Assembly (NCBI GenBank): GCA_030686995.1
Contig: CM060709.1
Coordinates: 308,798,857-308,862,856 of the forward strand
DNA length: 64,000 nucleotides
Direction of reading: 5' to 3'
Origin: Artemisia argyi
Taxonomy: Eukaryota; Streptophyta; Magnoliopsida; Asterales; Asteraceae
In this document: positions 20,336 through 32,034 of the stretch, one piece after another
Position numbering within the stretch: the stretch's first letter is position 1
How the letters are laid out: the number at the start of each line of letters is the position of its first letter
Position numbers and translations under genes: made by a program
The notes under the pieces: model-generated
What the model saw: only the letters and a program-made list of their open reading frames with translations
Databases searched by the model: none
Told to the model about the DNA's origin: nothing

Positions 20336-21832
20336 ACATATCTCCCTCTTCCTCTTAACCTAAAACAAACATCACAACCCCTCTATTAGTTGCCGCTGAC
20401 ACCACCTACATCTTCTGAAACCTCCGTCACCGCCACCATCGAAAGAACCACCATCAAAAACCCCACCACCATCGAGTCCCCCATCACCGAGCCCTATCAC
20501 CACCGGAAACCAAACCTGACACCACCCTACATCCCGAAAGGTTTTTCAGGTTTCAAGGTTTTTTTTTTCTTTTTTTTTTTGTAAAGATTTATGTATTTTT
20601 CAAGTTTTGAATGTTTATTTTGTAGATCTATATATTTTTGAAACAATGAAGGTTTTATTATTTATTTATTTATTTATAAATCTATATATATTCTTTATAA
20701 ATATGAGTTATAAATCTGTATGGTTTTTGTATTCGAGATCTGGTAAGGCACTGTTTTCAGTTGTGTTTTGGTTGTTTGTTTGTTAGATATGTTTTAGCAA
20801 CGGAGCGTTTGTTTTAAACTCAGATCCACCTAATGGTTTACATTTGTTTGTTTTGTTATTTTCTTTATTATTTGTATATAACTGAGTGTTGCTAGAATAT
20901 CATCAAAGACCAATGATGAAACAAAAAACTTAAAAAGGTGAAACATGCATTGGTTTTGACTTCAAATTTAGAGATCCGACCAAATATGAGTTTTAATCTT
21001 GTGGAATTTTGAAATTATTTGAAAATTTTGATAATATAGAAACTGGGAGCTAAAGGGATGAAGCTATCCTATTTAGTCTTAAAAGTTGTCATTGTCATAT
21101 GAACCTTTGAGAAAAAGGATACTATCTTTACACATATCGAAACATTTACAAGGAAAAAAAAGATGACATAAAGCTTTGAACCTCGGGACATGATGATAGT
21201 GACTGATCAATTATGTACTGTTGTGTTTTAATCAATGCTTACTTTAACATTAAGAATTACTAGGTATAGTTATTTTAGCTAGAATTGAATGATAGTTACT
21301 TGAAACGAAATGCATATTTCAAAATGTGTTCTTTGGGTAAGATTTAAGTGTGACTAATATGTGCCGCAAAGAGTAAAGTATTGTACTAATAAGCTTTGTA
21401 TATTAGTGATTTATTATTAGTTCAAAAGAGATACCTTTCTATCGATCATCATGTGTATGCATCTAATTCTAAAGTTATTGGTAAATGTATAAATTGGACG
21501 CTTATTATAAAACATCACAAATAGAAATATAGACATTAATACGTGATTAGGAGACCGTAACCTCCACGGCGACTTTTGTTCCAATGAAAAATGTTTTTCG
21601 TAAATGATTGACATCTCATAAGATTCTAAAACCGCTCATAGTTTTCCACCTAAAATAAAATTCATATTAACTTCGATCCTTGCTCCAAAAAAAATAAAAA
21701 AAATAAAATAACCTTCAATCAAATAATAAAAAATATTAGCGCACACACATGGGTAAAAGTAACCGATTATTTTTTAGGGTTATGCGCCGTTGCCGTTAGA
21801 ACTTCTATAAATAAGGAAGCGAACACACATAA
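20334..21832. other. AT-rich intergenic sequence
   Basis: Begins with a C-rich patch (20390-20540) that looks like an untranslated leader, then homopolymer T near 20557-20580, then AT-rich sequence with no coding signal. Confidence 0.35.
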
Positions 21833-23471
21833 TCTATACTACTTATAAAGTGAAAAAGTAAAAAAAAATAAAATGTTGAAAATATGTTTTGCCTATTCTA
21901 CTCTTGAAATGTTAAAAGTCAATGTGAAAATTGGAATGAATGTTTTGTGGAATTAAAAAAGAGTAACTCACTAAATGGATACTAATGAATCCTGTATTTA
22001 TCACGATGGTGGAAACATTTATACACAGTTTATTGTATTTAATGGGCACATAAGGTACTATAAATAAACGATTTTGTTTCCTATTAATGGGCCTTAATTT
22101 GGTCTCAATATTTATTAACAAAATTGTCTAAAATTTTCCACTTTCTCTTTTCCTCTCTAAATAAACCGTAAAAACATGATATCTATATTATCTATACTAC
22201 TTATCTTAACTACTTATTAATGTAAAAATAGTCAAAGGTGAAAATGTGAAAAATGAAATACTGAATTTTTGGTCAATGCCGAAAATGCCCTTATCTAAAC
22301 TGAATTCATATGTGAATATGGAATGTTAAAGGGAAATTAATGGATGGAATTAATGGAAAAGTGAAATGCGTGGTTGTACACAACTATTGCTTAAAGCTAA
22401 TGAAGGAAAGTTTGACTATCTTTCTCAATCAAAGAAATGCAAACTAATTGAAAACCAAATGAGGAAACCTTGCTATTGCTCGCTAATTGGAAGGTTGAAA
22501 TGAGTAGCTAAAAATACTTGAGTAACTGACGGGGGTCCTTAAGCTTAAAATACTTGAATAACATTGTATATTCAAATTTTGTTTAGTTCCAATTTTTATG
22601 CTACATGTTTATTACGTGGGGTTTTATGTAGTGTTTTTTTTTTCTAATATTTTCATTTGGACTTGCTTTGGATATTTTAAGTCTTATGGTTTAAGTTTTA
22701 GAAGGTTTACAAATATTTTGATTATCAAAATTGCTATTAAAACATAACAATGATTGTAACGTATAGATTAAAAATAATGAATGAGCTTACTTATAGTAAA
22801 GGCTTTTTTTTATAATTTTTATATATATATTTTTTTCTTTTTTAAGTTTTTCTTACCCATCAAATGCGTGACAATACTTAATTAAGTTCAAAAAATTTTA
22901 AATTCTAGATAGTTGAATTAAGGAAAAAATAAAAGGAAAAGATACCTAAAAAAGTGTTTGAGTACAATAAAAAGCATTTTCTTCCCAATGCAAAAATGAC
23001 TAGACCCATATATATACCATGGGAGTACAGTAAAATGTATTATCTTCTCAATACAAAAGTGACTAGACTCATATGTATCTTGAGATTAGCAATGCTAGAC
23101 TCATACAAAAAAATTCACTCTTAATGTATTTGGTTCATTTTCTATCTCTCTTTTCTTTTATTAAAACAATCACCCCTTGACATGTCATCGAATGAAATTT
23201 TTGTATGAATTTTATGAGTAAGTCTAACATTTTTCTTTTGAGTTTAATGCATTCCCTTCCTAAAATGCAAAAATGACTCCAATATACCATATTCATATGA
23301 ATGCTAATCTCTAAACTTAATTTGAATTATCGTATGTTAAAATTTTTTCACTTATATTTGAATTATTTTACATTTTATGTATAAACGTAACACAAAATAC
23401 TTAGCCATAACATCACAAGTATAACTGTTTGCCGCTAGAAATCTCGTTGCTATGCACGGGTACTCGTCTAG
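21833..23471 (+). mobile_element. Helitron-like element(s): two 5' ends, one 3' end
   Basis: Two TCTATACTACTTAT starts occur at 21833 and 22191, the second preceded by A. At 23471 the sequence ends CACGGGTACTCGTCTAG followed by T. TC...CTAG ends between A and T, with a small CGGGTACTCG hairpin before CTAG, fit plant Helitrons. The likeliest unit is 22191-23471 (1,281 bp); 21833 may be an older or truncated 5' end. It is non-coding, so non-autonomous if real. Helitrons leave no target duplication, so borders rest on the motifs alone. Confidence 0.55.
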
Positions 23472-24072
23472 TAGACAATAAAAGGCATTTGCGTCTATGA
23501 CAGAAACTTTCCCATCCGGATCCCACTTATATGGCGACTTCAGGGTATAAGATTCATGTATTCAACTTTTGCATGTGATTTTTATGTATGAAAATAAGTT
23601 ACGTGCACTTGAATTAAATGACACCTTTTAAATAATACTTTTAACCCATTCAAAATATGACAACACCAAGAAATTAAAGATGAAATCTTTTGCTTTGTCT
23701 AGTTTTGCTTCCATTACACCCTTTGTTCTCTCGTTAGTTTCCAATAAAGCCAACATTCTTTGAACATACGCACAGATTATAATGTATATATTATTATTCA
23801 ATTTTGTATAGTTAATATACCATGAACTTTATATTGAAAAAAATGTTTAACAAATTATATTGACAAATTATATTTTTGTTCTCAAAATGCCATTGTATTA
23901 TGGCAAGTTACAAGATAGTTAACAAAGTCTGCAATGTATATCTGTATGTGTATTAATTAGTCTCCCAAGAGTTCAAGACGGCATTTATTCTTTTGGTCAT
24001 AGATAAGGTTGGTAAAAAATCAATATCCATTTTTATATTACGTATACATTCAAAAAGAACTTGTGACACCTC
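23472..24072. other. Upstream region of EDGP copy 2
   Basis: AT-rich, no ORF. It contains the likely promoter of the gene at 24128. Confidence 0.4.
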
Positions 24073-24080
24073 TATATAAA
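24073..24080 (+). promoter_or_regulatory. TATA box of EDGP copy 2
   Basis: TATATAAA lies 55 bp before the ATG at 24128. It decides the start: the upstream in-frame ATG at 24089 is only 9 bp after the box and would lie before the transcription start. Confidence 0.7.
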
Positions 24081-24127
24081 TCTGTGTGATGCCCTATAAA
24101 AAACTACAGTCGAAAACACACATATAT

Positions 24128-25451
24128 ATGAAAATGCATTTGCTTTCACGACTATTAGTTCTCGTTCTAGCCTTTGTGTCTCACCAGTATGAAGCTATAG
24201 CACAATATGTACCACCTTACACTTCCATAGTTGTTCCAGTTAACAAACATACTGATGCTGCTAAGGATCTCTATAGTGTTCAGATCATGACGAAGTACGT
24301 AAACATGCAATACTTGCATGCAAAGTTCCTTATAGACCTTGACGCCCCATTCATATGGCACGATTGCATCTTGCAGTGGAACATGTTTCCAGGAAGTTGT
24401 CCAAACAATACATATTGCACATCTCCTGTTTCGTGTGAAGAATTTCAATGTACCGATGTGAGAACTTCTTACTCATACGAGAATTCTGCTTCATGTCCTC
24501 CAGTAACCAACAGTTCGACGTTGCCTGGTTGGGGGTTCTGTACATGTCCTGTCAATGTGATTAACCCAATTAACGGATCTTGTGGTGAAGCCCAGCTTAG
24601 TTATGATGATTTCACGGTGAATACCAGTGACGGTAAAAATGTTTTCACTGGTCTATATGGCGCTTATCCTATCGCTGCAGCATGCGCTCCTTCTTCATCA
24701 TTTAAGTCATTCCCTGCTAATGTCACTGGTGTCATGGCATTTTCGACCTCACCTTATGCATTACCAGCTTTATTATTTCAACCACTAAAAAAGATAATAG
24801 CTCTTTGTTTGCCTAGCACATCGTCTGCTCCTGGAGTTCTATTTTTTGGAACTGGTCCTTATTACCTACTTCCAAACTCGGATGTCGATGTAAGGAGTTT
24901 GCTTTCTTATACATCATTATTAAAGCATCCAGATTCGTTTGGGTATTATATTGGTGTGACATCCAATTGTAATCAAACAAAAATCTATTGGCATTCCTGT
25001 GAATTCCACTACCAAGCTTAGTACACTTGAGCCTTACACCACTCTTAGAACTGATATATACAAAAGCATGATTCATACATATTCTTTGGCTACAATTGGA
25101 ATCCCTCGTGCGATTCCGGTAGCTCCCTTTGGCCTGTGTTTCAGGACGTTCACCGTTCGCCCCCGAATTGGTATAACATTTCCTGATATTGTATTCAGTC
25201 TCCAGGATGGGAAAAGCTGGAATATATCCGCATCTAACTCCATTAAGCAAATAACAAAAGACGTGGCGTGTCTTGCATTTGTTGACGGAGGTGTGACAAC
25301 TGAACATCCAATTGTGATTGGGACGTTTCAGTTCGAGGATAACTTCCTGCTGTTTGATTTACAGAATTCGACTTTTGGGTTTAGTTCCTCACTGTTGCGT
25401 GAGCAAACTTCTTGTGCAAATTTTAACTTTACGCTCACTGATGGCCCCTGA
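24128..25451 (+). pseudogene. EDGP / basic 7S globulin-like gene, one frameshift
   Basis: Single-exon secreted protein of the extracellular dermal glycoprotein / TAXI xylanase-inhibitor-like family. From ATG 24128 there is a signal peptide (MKMHLLSRLLVLVLAFVSH, cleaved near AIA-QYVPP), then FLIDLDAPFIWHDC at the first active-site position, a cysteine-rich loop (SCEEFQCTDVRTS), and FPANVTGVMAF. The frame breaks near 24965, where TCCAATTGT has one more A than the paralogues. The upstream frame stops at 25019-25021, and the downstream frame carries TLRTDIYKS, ACLAFVDGG, GTFQFEDNFLLFDL and FSSSLL to the TGA at 25449-25451. Apart from this single base the gene is complete, so a sequencing error or a very recent loss are both possible. 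Confidence 0.85.
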
Positions 25452-26137
25452 AAGTCAGAAACTACTTCTGTAGGCGTTCACCTGGAATCGCTTGATGGAC
25501 AAGTATTCCTGTATATCTGGCTTTCTAATAACGATAGTTTGTCAAATGTTTAGTAATAAGTCGAATAAATAGCATTTCTGGGCCAAAATGAGTCCATTAA
25601 TTGTTTCAAAATAAGTCCATATTGTGTAATTAACAAGATCATAAGTGTATATGTTCTGGTTCAAATGAGTCCACCTTAACTCTTTCATTTGTACTTAAAT
25701 ATGTCCACGTTCTAAAGCGTATAATATAAGTTTTACCATGTTACGTTGCATGGTTTAATTGACTTTTCATAGTCTTAGTTGTACAATTAAATATTGCTCC
25801 TATCAAACTTATGCTACGTACCTTCAACACAACATCAAGTACCTTTCATACGTTACCCATTGGCCTTTTATGTGGATTATCCTTTCGTATAGACGTAAGG
25901 ACATGTACACTGCTTAATCCTTGACCATTGACTTTTTCAGTATGGTCAAAGTTCTCTAAGTCTTTGCTTAAATAGATTATTTCTTAAAAAGTTAGTATTA
26001 AATTATATATTCATAATGCCAAGAAGATCTCAATCCATAGTTTCATATGCTTAAGTTTATCTTATAATGAAACCATTTGCAGTTGACTTTTAAATACGTC
26101 CAGAAAAAGACTCGATGCAAAGGCTTTGACATATGCA
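25452..26137. other. Intergenic between EDGP copies 2 and 3
   Basis: No ORF or delimitable repeat. It holds the 3' end of copy 2 and the promoter of copy 3. Confidence 0.4.
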
Positions 26138-26145
26138 TATAAAAT
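26138..26145 (+). promoter_or_regulatory. TATA box of EDGP copy 3
   Basis: TATAAAAT, 60 bp before the ATG at 26198. The spacing matches copies 2 and 4. Confidence 0.65.
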
Positions 26146-26197
26146 ACTTGAGATGCACTTGCAAACAGTACAGTTCAAAATATACAAGCATTAGAAA

Positions 26198-27523
26198 ATG
26201 GTTTCCCTTATCCAAATAATGCTCATCTTTCTAGCTTTCATTTCTCATCAGCATGAAGCAATATCTCAATATATACCACCTTATACCTCCTTAGTTGCTC
26301 CAATAAGGAAACACACCGATGCGGCTAAGCCTCTCTATAGCGTTCAAACCATATTATCGGTCGTGGATAAATTGCATGAAAATTTACTTATCGACATCGA
26401 TGCTCCTCTCACATATCATGCATGCATCTTTACAAAGAGAATAGCAGATAGAGATCATTATTGTCGTATCGAAAAGATCTGTAGATCGCCACTTCCATGT
26501 AATGAAGATCCATGCAGCGTTTTACAGAATATTTACACATATCATAATCCTTCATGCCCATCGATAACTAACATTCCTAGCCCACCTGATATGGGAACTT
26601 GTACATGTCCGGTTAATGTACTCGATCCTGTTACAGGATTGTGTGGCCTTGCTTATGCTAATCACGATGCTTTCATTTTGCACACAAGCAAAGGTAGACA
26701 ATTTTTCAAAGAGTTATTCTATTTTTTCCAATATGCTTCTTGTGCTTCTTCTACCTCATTCAAATCATTCCCTGCTAATGTTACTGGAGTCATGGCTCTT
26801 TCGACAGCTCGTTATGCTTTACCAACTTCTCGAGGTTATATTTCTTCCATTACAGAAATAATAGCTATATGTTTACCTAGCCGGTTATCTGTTCGTGGAG
26901 TTCTATTTTTAGGAAATGGTCCTTATTTCTTTAATCCTCAGTCGGATGTTGATGTCACGAGATACCTTTCCTATACTCCATTGCTAAAACAGCCAGATTC
27001 TTTTGGATACTTTATCCGTGTCAACGCCATTTTTATTAAGAATAGATCAATAAAGGTTCCCGCAAATATCACCACAAAGCTTAGTACAACTGACCCTTAC
27101 ACCACTCTTAGAACCGACATTTATAATAGTGTGGTTAAGAGGTTTTCAAAGGTTACGAAAAAGATCCCTCCTGCAAAGGCAATCGCACCATTTAGCCTTT
27201 GTTTCAAAACATCCAAGTATAATGGCACAATTAGCTTGAAGGTTCCTGGCATTGATTTAAGTCTCCAAGATGGGAAGAATTGGACTATATCCACAACTAA
27301 CTCCATCAAGCAAATAACAAAAAACGTGGCTTGTCTAGCGTTCGTTGATGGCGGTGCAACAAGTGAGCCTGCAATCATGATTGGGACGTTTCAGTTTGAG
27401 GATAACTTAGTAGTCTTTGATATTGTGAATTCGCGTTTTGGTTTTAGTTCGTCATTATTGCGTAAGCGGACCTCTTGTTCACACTTCAACTTTACGCTTA
27501 CTGATTATACTTACTCGAAATAG
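26198..27523 (+). CDS. EDGP / basic 7S globulin-like secreted protein (intact, 441 aa)
   Basis: Intact single-exon gene. Residues 1-23 are a signal peptide (LIQIMLIFLAFISHQ), and the mature protein starts near QYIPPYTS. The pepsin-like fold is recognisable by IDIDAPLTYHAC at 65-76 and ACLAFVDGG at 378-386, with GTFQFEDNLVVFDI and FGFSSSLL near the end. In active pepsins the first motif is D-T/S-G; here it is D-A-P, so proteolysis is unlikely. Relatives (carrot EDGP, soybean Bg7S, wheat TAXI) act in the apoplast as inhibitors of microbial glycanases or as peptide-binding proteins. The cysteine-rich insert (about 92-160) and several N-x-S/T sites (FPANVTG, NFT) fit a secreted glycoprotein. It is more diverged in the 75-125 region than copies 2 and 4. 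Confidence 0.9.
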   Translation: MVSLIQIMLIFLAFISHQHEAISQYIPPYTSLVAPIRKHTDAAKPLYSVQTILSVVDKLHENLLIDIDAPLTYHACIFTKRIADRDHYCRIEKICRSPLPCNEDPCSVLQNIYTYHNPSCPSITNIPSPPDMGTCTCPVNVLDPVTGLCGLAYANHDAFILHTSKGRQFFKELFYFFQYASCASSTSFKSFPANVTGVMALSTARYALPTSRGYISSITEIIAICLPSRLSVRGVLFLGNGPYFFNPQSDVDVTRYLSYTPLLKQPDSFGYFIRVNAIFIKNRSIKVPANITTKLSTTDPYTTLRTDIYNSVVKRFSKVTKKIPPAKAIAPFSLCFKTSKYNGTISLKVPGIDLSLQDGKNWTISTTNSIKQITKNVACLAFVDGGATSEPAIMIGTFQFEDNLVVFDIVNSRFGFSSSLLRKRTSCSHFNFTLTDYTYSK

Positions 27524-27714
27524 TATCAATAGTCAACCGCGTGAATTCAGTGTATTTAATAAGTGTCGAGATTGGGCAATCTTTTTCGATGTATGTGTAT
27601 TTAAGAAATAGTAATAGCAGTTTCACCCGATTACTTCATATATTCTCTGTTTAGTTTTATTTATTTGTCTTTTTCATTTGGTGGTGTAAGTGTTGGCAAA
27701 ATAGAAAAGTTATT

Positions 27715-27718
<4 letters not shown>

Positions 27719-27765
<47 letters not shown>
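27719..27765. repeat. (TA)n microsatellite
   Basis: About 47 bp of TA, 200 bp after the EDGP stop codon. Confidence 0.95.
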
Positions 27766-27767
<2 letters not shown>

Positions 27768-27848
27768 CAAAAGTTAAGATAACTAATGAAAAAGGATCAA
27801 ACACAACAATCCAAACCACCATTAGGATACTCTATCTTGGAGAAACTA

Positions 27849-28030
27849 AGGGTGCGTTTGGTACCCATTCCTGGGAATCAACTATCACTATGAAAGTGAT
27901 AGTTGGTGTTTGTTTAGGGTGCCTGGGCCTACAACTATGACTATGAAAGTCCATTATTTTCCATACTCCATATATGGCTAGAGAGTGGGGAATAGAACTT
28001 TCATAGTTGAGTACTTTCATAGTTTAGTTT
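27849..28030. repeat. Possible MITE-like palindromic segment
   Basis: Starts with GGGTGCGTTTGGTACCC, a type of end common in plant miniature DNA transposons. It contains inverted copies of CTATGAAAGT / ACTTTCATAG (27943-27952 against 27988-28020). A matching far end was not found, so the limits and class are uncertain. Confidence 0.35.
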
Positions 28031-28857
28031 ATTTAAAGATGTATTAATGATGATGCAAAGAATAAAAAAGATGTATGAAGATCTGAATGATAATGATGAC
28101 TTTGATGATCCTAGTTTGACTGATGATCAAATGCAGTTTGCTGATGCTTTTATGTTAGTCTTTGTGGTCAACTTAAATAATGAATTAGGTTTCATATGTG
28201 TGACATGTTATTCTTATGATATGTTAGGTTTGAAGCACAATTGGTATGTTTGTTTTCGCTTAATTTTGGACTGCAATGTAGGATTCATCAACATTCGTTG
28301 GCTTAATATTAAAACACACAAGCAGATCTTAAATCCACATGTTCAAAAATCAAACCCATAGCCTAGCTTCATCTATTAAATTTGAGCATCCATCAAACCA
28401 ACACACAAATTATAAAAGTCAAACTAGCAAATCTTAAAGATTAAAAAGTCAAACTCATTTTTCTACCATTCACCACTACACATAACTACAAAACACACTA
28501 TTTAAAAACGTGATCTACAAACCCTTAACTCGATATTGAAAAACAAAAAAGACTGGATGGCATATGAAACCATTAACTCGAGGTCTAATAACCCTTAACT
28601 TGTCGGATCTCGCCATTGACTCTGGAAATTAAAGATCATATATCAAGCCGTGGACCATAGGTCCGATGCTGGGGGAACATTTATCCAACGATCGTGATTT
28701 TTTCTGTTGCATCTTAACATTTAGGTTAGCTAGGATGAAGTGTGTTTAATAATACAGTATGGATCACATAGATTATACATGATAAAAGGTGTATTTTTAT
28801 TGAATAAATGGACAAGATAGGGTGACTAAGGCCATATTTGCTCAAAAGGAACATATA
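28031..28857. other. Intergenic sequence
   Basis: A frame at 28047-28361 begins with an acidic stretch (YEDLNDNDDFDDPSLTDDQ) but then becomes AT-driven noise. It has no recognisable domain, and I do not call it a gene. Confidence 0.3.
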
Positions 28858-29605
28858 TTCACATGGCCGTCTCATGAAATTTGGAGGCCCTGTGCCGTAA
28901 TTCAAAATAGGCCCTTTAATCATGAAAGACTGAGTATTTACATAATTAACAAACAATACTTGTAGTACGTATTGGTTATTGGCATAAATCAAATCACAAC
29001 GAACTAATTTTATTATAGTTTAAACACATTTTTAGATATAACCATCGGCTTAAAAAACATTACAACATTTTTATAAAGTATACATCCTCATATTTATTTC
29101 AAAATTTTATCATAGATAAAAGTTTTTCACAAAGCATATGTCAAACTGAAATATTGTTCTTTCTAGTGAAGTTATTCTGTAATTACCTAACTGTTATAAA
29201 CTCTCACGTTAAAGTCTTTGGATAAAGAATATTAAACTAAGATAGAAGTTAAAGTAAAATAAATTATAAAAGCAAGGGTTATATTAGAACTTTGAGAAAT
29301 AGTACTGTAGTACTCCGTAGAAGTTAAAGAGAAACCCAATTTTAAGGGCCCACATACAACCTATGGGTTGTCTTCTCCAACATAACTAGTTGATACCATC
29401 GTTCTCCATTAAACTGCATGCTCAAGCTCATTCTTTTTTCTACAATAAAATTCTTCTATATTCCATCCTAAATCATATGTCAACACTATTAAATCCGCCA
29501 AAAATGTTTATATACTTAAACTGAAGTTTTAGAAATCGGAGGCCCCCAAAATATAGAGGCCCTGTGCGATTGCCTATGCCGCACATGCCCAAATCCGGGC
29601 CTTAT
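28858..29605. repeat. Repeat remnant with GGCCCTGTGC-type ends
   Basis: Left side has GGAGGCCCTGTGCCG; right side (29539-29600) has GGAGGCCCCCAAAATATAGAGG, CCCTGTGCGATTGCC and CCGGGCC. GC-rich ends of this kind around AT-rich filler suggest an old hAT-type element. No clean inverted repeat or duplication was found. Confidence 0.3.
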
Positions 29606-29724
29606 ATGAGTTGAACGTATAAAATAATTTTTGGTTTATGCAGATTGTGTATTGTGTCGGTGTTTTTATGTTTGTCTTTTATGTTTTATGTTCTATATTT
29701 TATGTGTGTCTTTAATCTAAGCTC

Positions 29725-29727
<3 letters not shown>

Positions 29728-29757
<30 letters not shown>
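29728..29757 (+). repeat. A30 homopolymer
   Basis: Thirty A's following a T-rich stretch. It could be the poly(A) tail of a retroposed sequence, but no body is recognised upstream. Confidence 0.9.
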
Positions 29758-29760
<3 letters not shown>

Positions 29761-32034
29761 AAAATCAAGTGAAAATTGAAAGGGATGAACAAAGGGTAGA
29801 TTAGTCATTTAACTTTCGTCAGGGATGAAACATACAATCAGAGCAAACCACAAGGACGATTTCTGTAGTTTACTCTAAGTTATTTTAAACATCAAATATG
29901 GCATGTGTGTTTTTTTCCGGTTTTATTATATTTTAACTGGTGGCCTAGGATACATGGAAACACCGGGGAAATGTCCTTTGGAAAAGTGAAAACGCTTCTT
30001 CAAATGGGGTACGCCGATCCTTATCGAGGAAACATTTGGGGAAAACATTTATGGTCCAAAAAGTCACGTTTCCTATGGTAGATTTGAAATTGGTATATCT
30101 GAAATGCATTCGAAAATAATTTTCCGATGACTGCTATTGTGGTGGTGGAAGGTACTTTGTTGAAGGTGAAGATGTAAAAGAGATATACTGTTTACGAGGG
30201 TTTTCTTGAATAATTCGTGAGTTCTGAGTTTAAAGGGTTTTCTTGAAGATGATCTATGGAGGAAGATGAAGGTAGGCATAGAGAAAAGGATAACTGGAAA
30301 ATTAATAGCCTAATAGGTAATAAAGATGAAAGGCATATGGGTGAACAATAACAAAATAATTACTACATATTTTTTTTATTTCTTCCTCTACTTAAACTTT
30401 ATTTTCTTATTTCTTCAACTATTTAAACTTTTTTGCTGTATTTGGGTTGGGACTAACACATTACATTTGGGTTGTATAGTAACAAATATTAATATATTTG
30501 TAGAAATTCATAAAAATGTTATGACATTTTGCCACATTATTTCTTCGAATTGATGGTTAAAAGTTTTTAATTGGTGATTATGAGTAATATTTTGTTTTGA
30601 TTTTTGAATGTCGTGTAATTTTTTTTGAAGACAATTTGCTATATACTAAAATATTATAAAACAAATAGACGTTTCCCTATCGTACTCGTTTCTTGAATTT
30701 TAGGATGTTGTAGTTTCCTGGTGCCCGTACCCGTCCCCTTTTCCATTCTCGTGCAAATTAGCTGGTAGCCTGTATACATTTGTGCAAATCAGCACAAAAC
30801 ATGAAAATCATTTACATTAAGTGGGATCGTTTTTAGTTCACATATCAAATCCTTGCATTTGAAAAAGTTCGTTAATGTTATACGACCAAAACTCAATTCC
30901 AACGACCCACGGTATGCCATACACAACATTCAATCAAAAGCTAGTAACAAAATAAGAATCAATTCCAAGCTAACAATCAAGATGAACTCTAATTAGGGTT
31001 CATAAGAATTATACGAACTACCCCTTAACGTTTTTGTAATTCAATCTAAGATACTAACAATAGTGTGTTAGTACCAAGTTCTTGTACACACGTACTATAA
31101 CGAATAAAAGTAATGCTAGTTAAAGAACACAAATTAAAACCAAACGATTTAAAAGTCGATCGAATCCCTTGTGGGGATGTTTGTGGGTCGATCGGCCAAA
31201 AGAAAAGAACAAGGAAAACAATTTTAGGGTTATGTGTGTATGTACAAGAGTCACAAAAGAATGAACCCAAACCTTGTTTATATAATAAGAAATACTTGGT
31301 GTCCAAGTTAGGTTAGGATTGGGTTTCCCCTCCACATAATAGATCGGCCATAACCCTTTAGGGGTATTCCGGAACTTTCTTGACTTACCAATTATTCGAT
31401 CACTCTTAATTCTTTCCTTTTATTAGTTAACAGACGTTAGTCAATATCCGTTAATTACTGACGGTCGTTATATATATATTTGTGTAATAAATAATTAAAT
31501 ACAACATTTTAGATTTAATTATTAATCTTTAATTCCCATGCGTAAAACGTGCAATCCCGTGTCTCGAGTTCGAACATTATTTTATGTCCATAAATAACAC
31601 AAACATCCGATCAAAAGCCAGTAACAAAAACAACTTACTTGAACAAAATGAATTACTGTCACGTGATGGAACAATTTCAACCGTCAGCAACAAACCGGTG
31701 AAAACTAATAGAGACAAGTCAGATGAACATATCAATTATTTATCAAATCTGAACCAACTATCAGATCTCATGTCATGTAGAAGCTAAAGATCAAACAACG
31801 ATCTGTATTATTGATGATGCAAATAAAGACTATACATGCGAATATATATAGTTAACAAAAGAGAAGCCTTAGTTTACTAGATGGGCTAAATGTGCCTAAA
31901 CACATTGGGCCTTTATTAACTAACATGTCTAGAAAAGGCAAATTATGAAGGCAAACTATGGAACAAGATGTTTATTAGGAAGGCTAATTAGCCATCCATA
32001 TCCAGCTGATCAAATATGCTTTTATGAAACAGCT
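29758..32034. other. Intergenic, possible degraded LTR in minus orientation
   Basis: No gene. The segment 30880-31790 has a minus-strand TATA-like TTATTATATAAAC near 31280 and GC-richer patches around GGCCGATCGACCC that differ from its surroundings, which is suggestive of an old LTR. I cannot define its ends. The ORF at 31584-31787 has no recognisable feature. Confidence 0.3.

Noticed and set aside
20390..20584. Pro/Thr-rich ORF after the CT microsatellite
   Set aside because: No ATG start, ends in a poly-T-driven run of phenylalanine, and no homology that I recognise.
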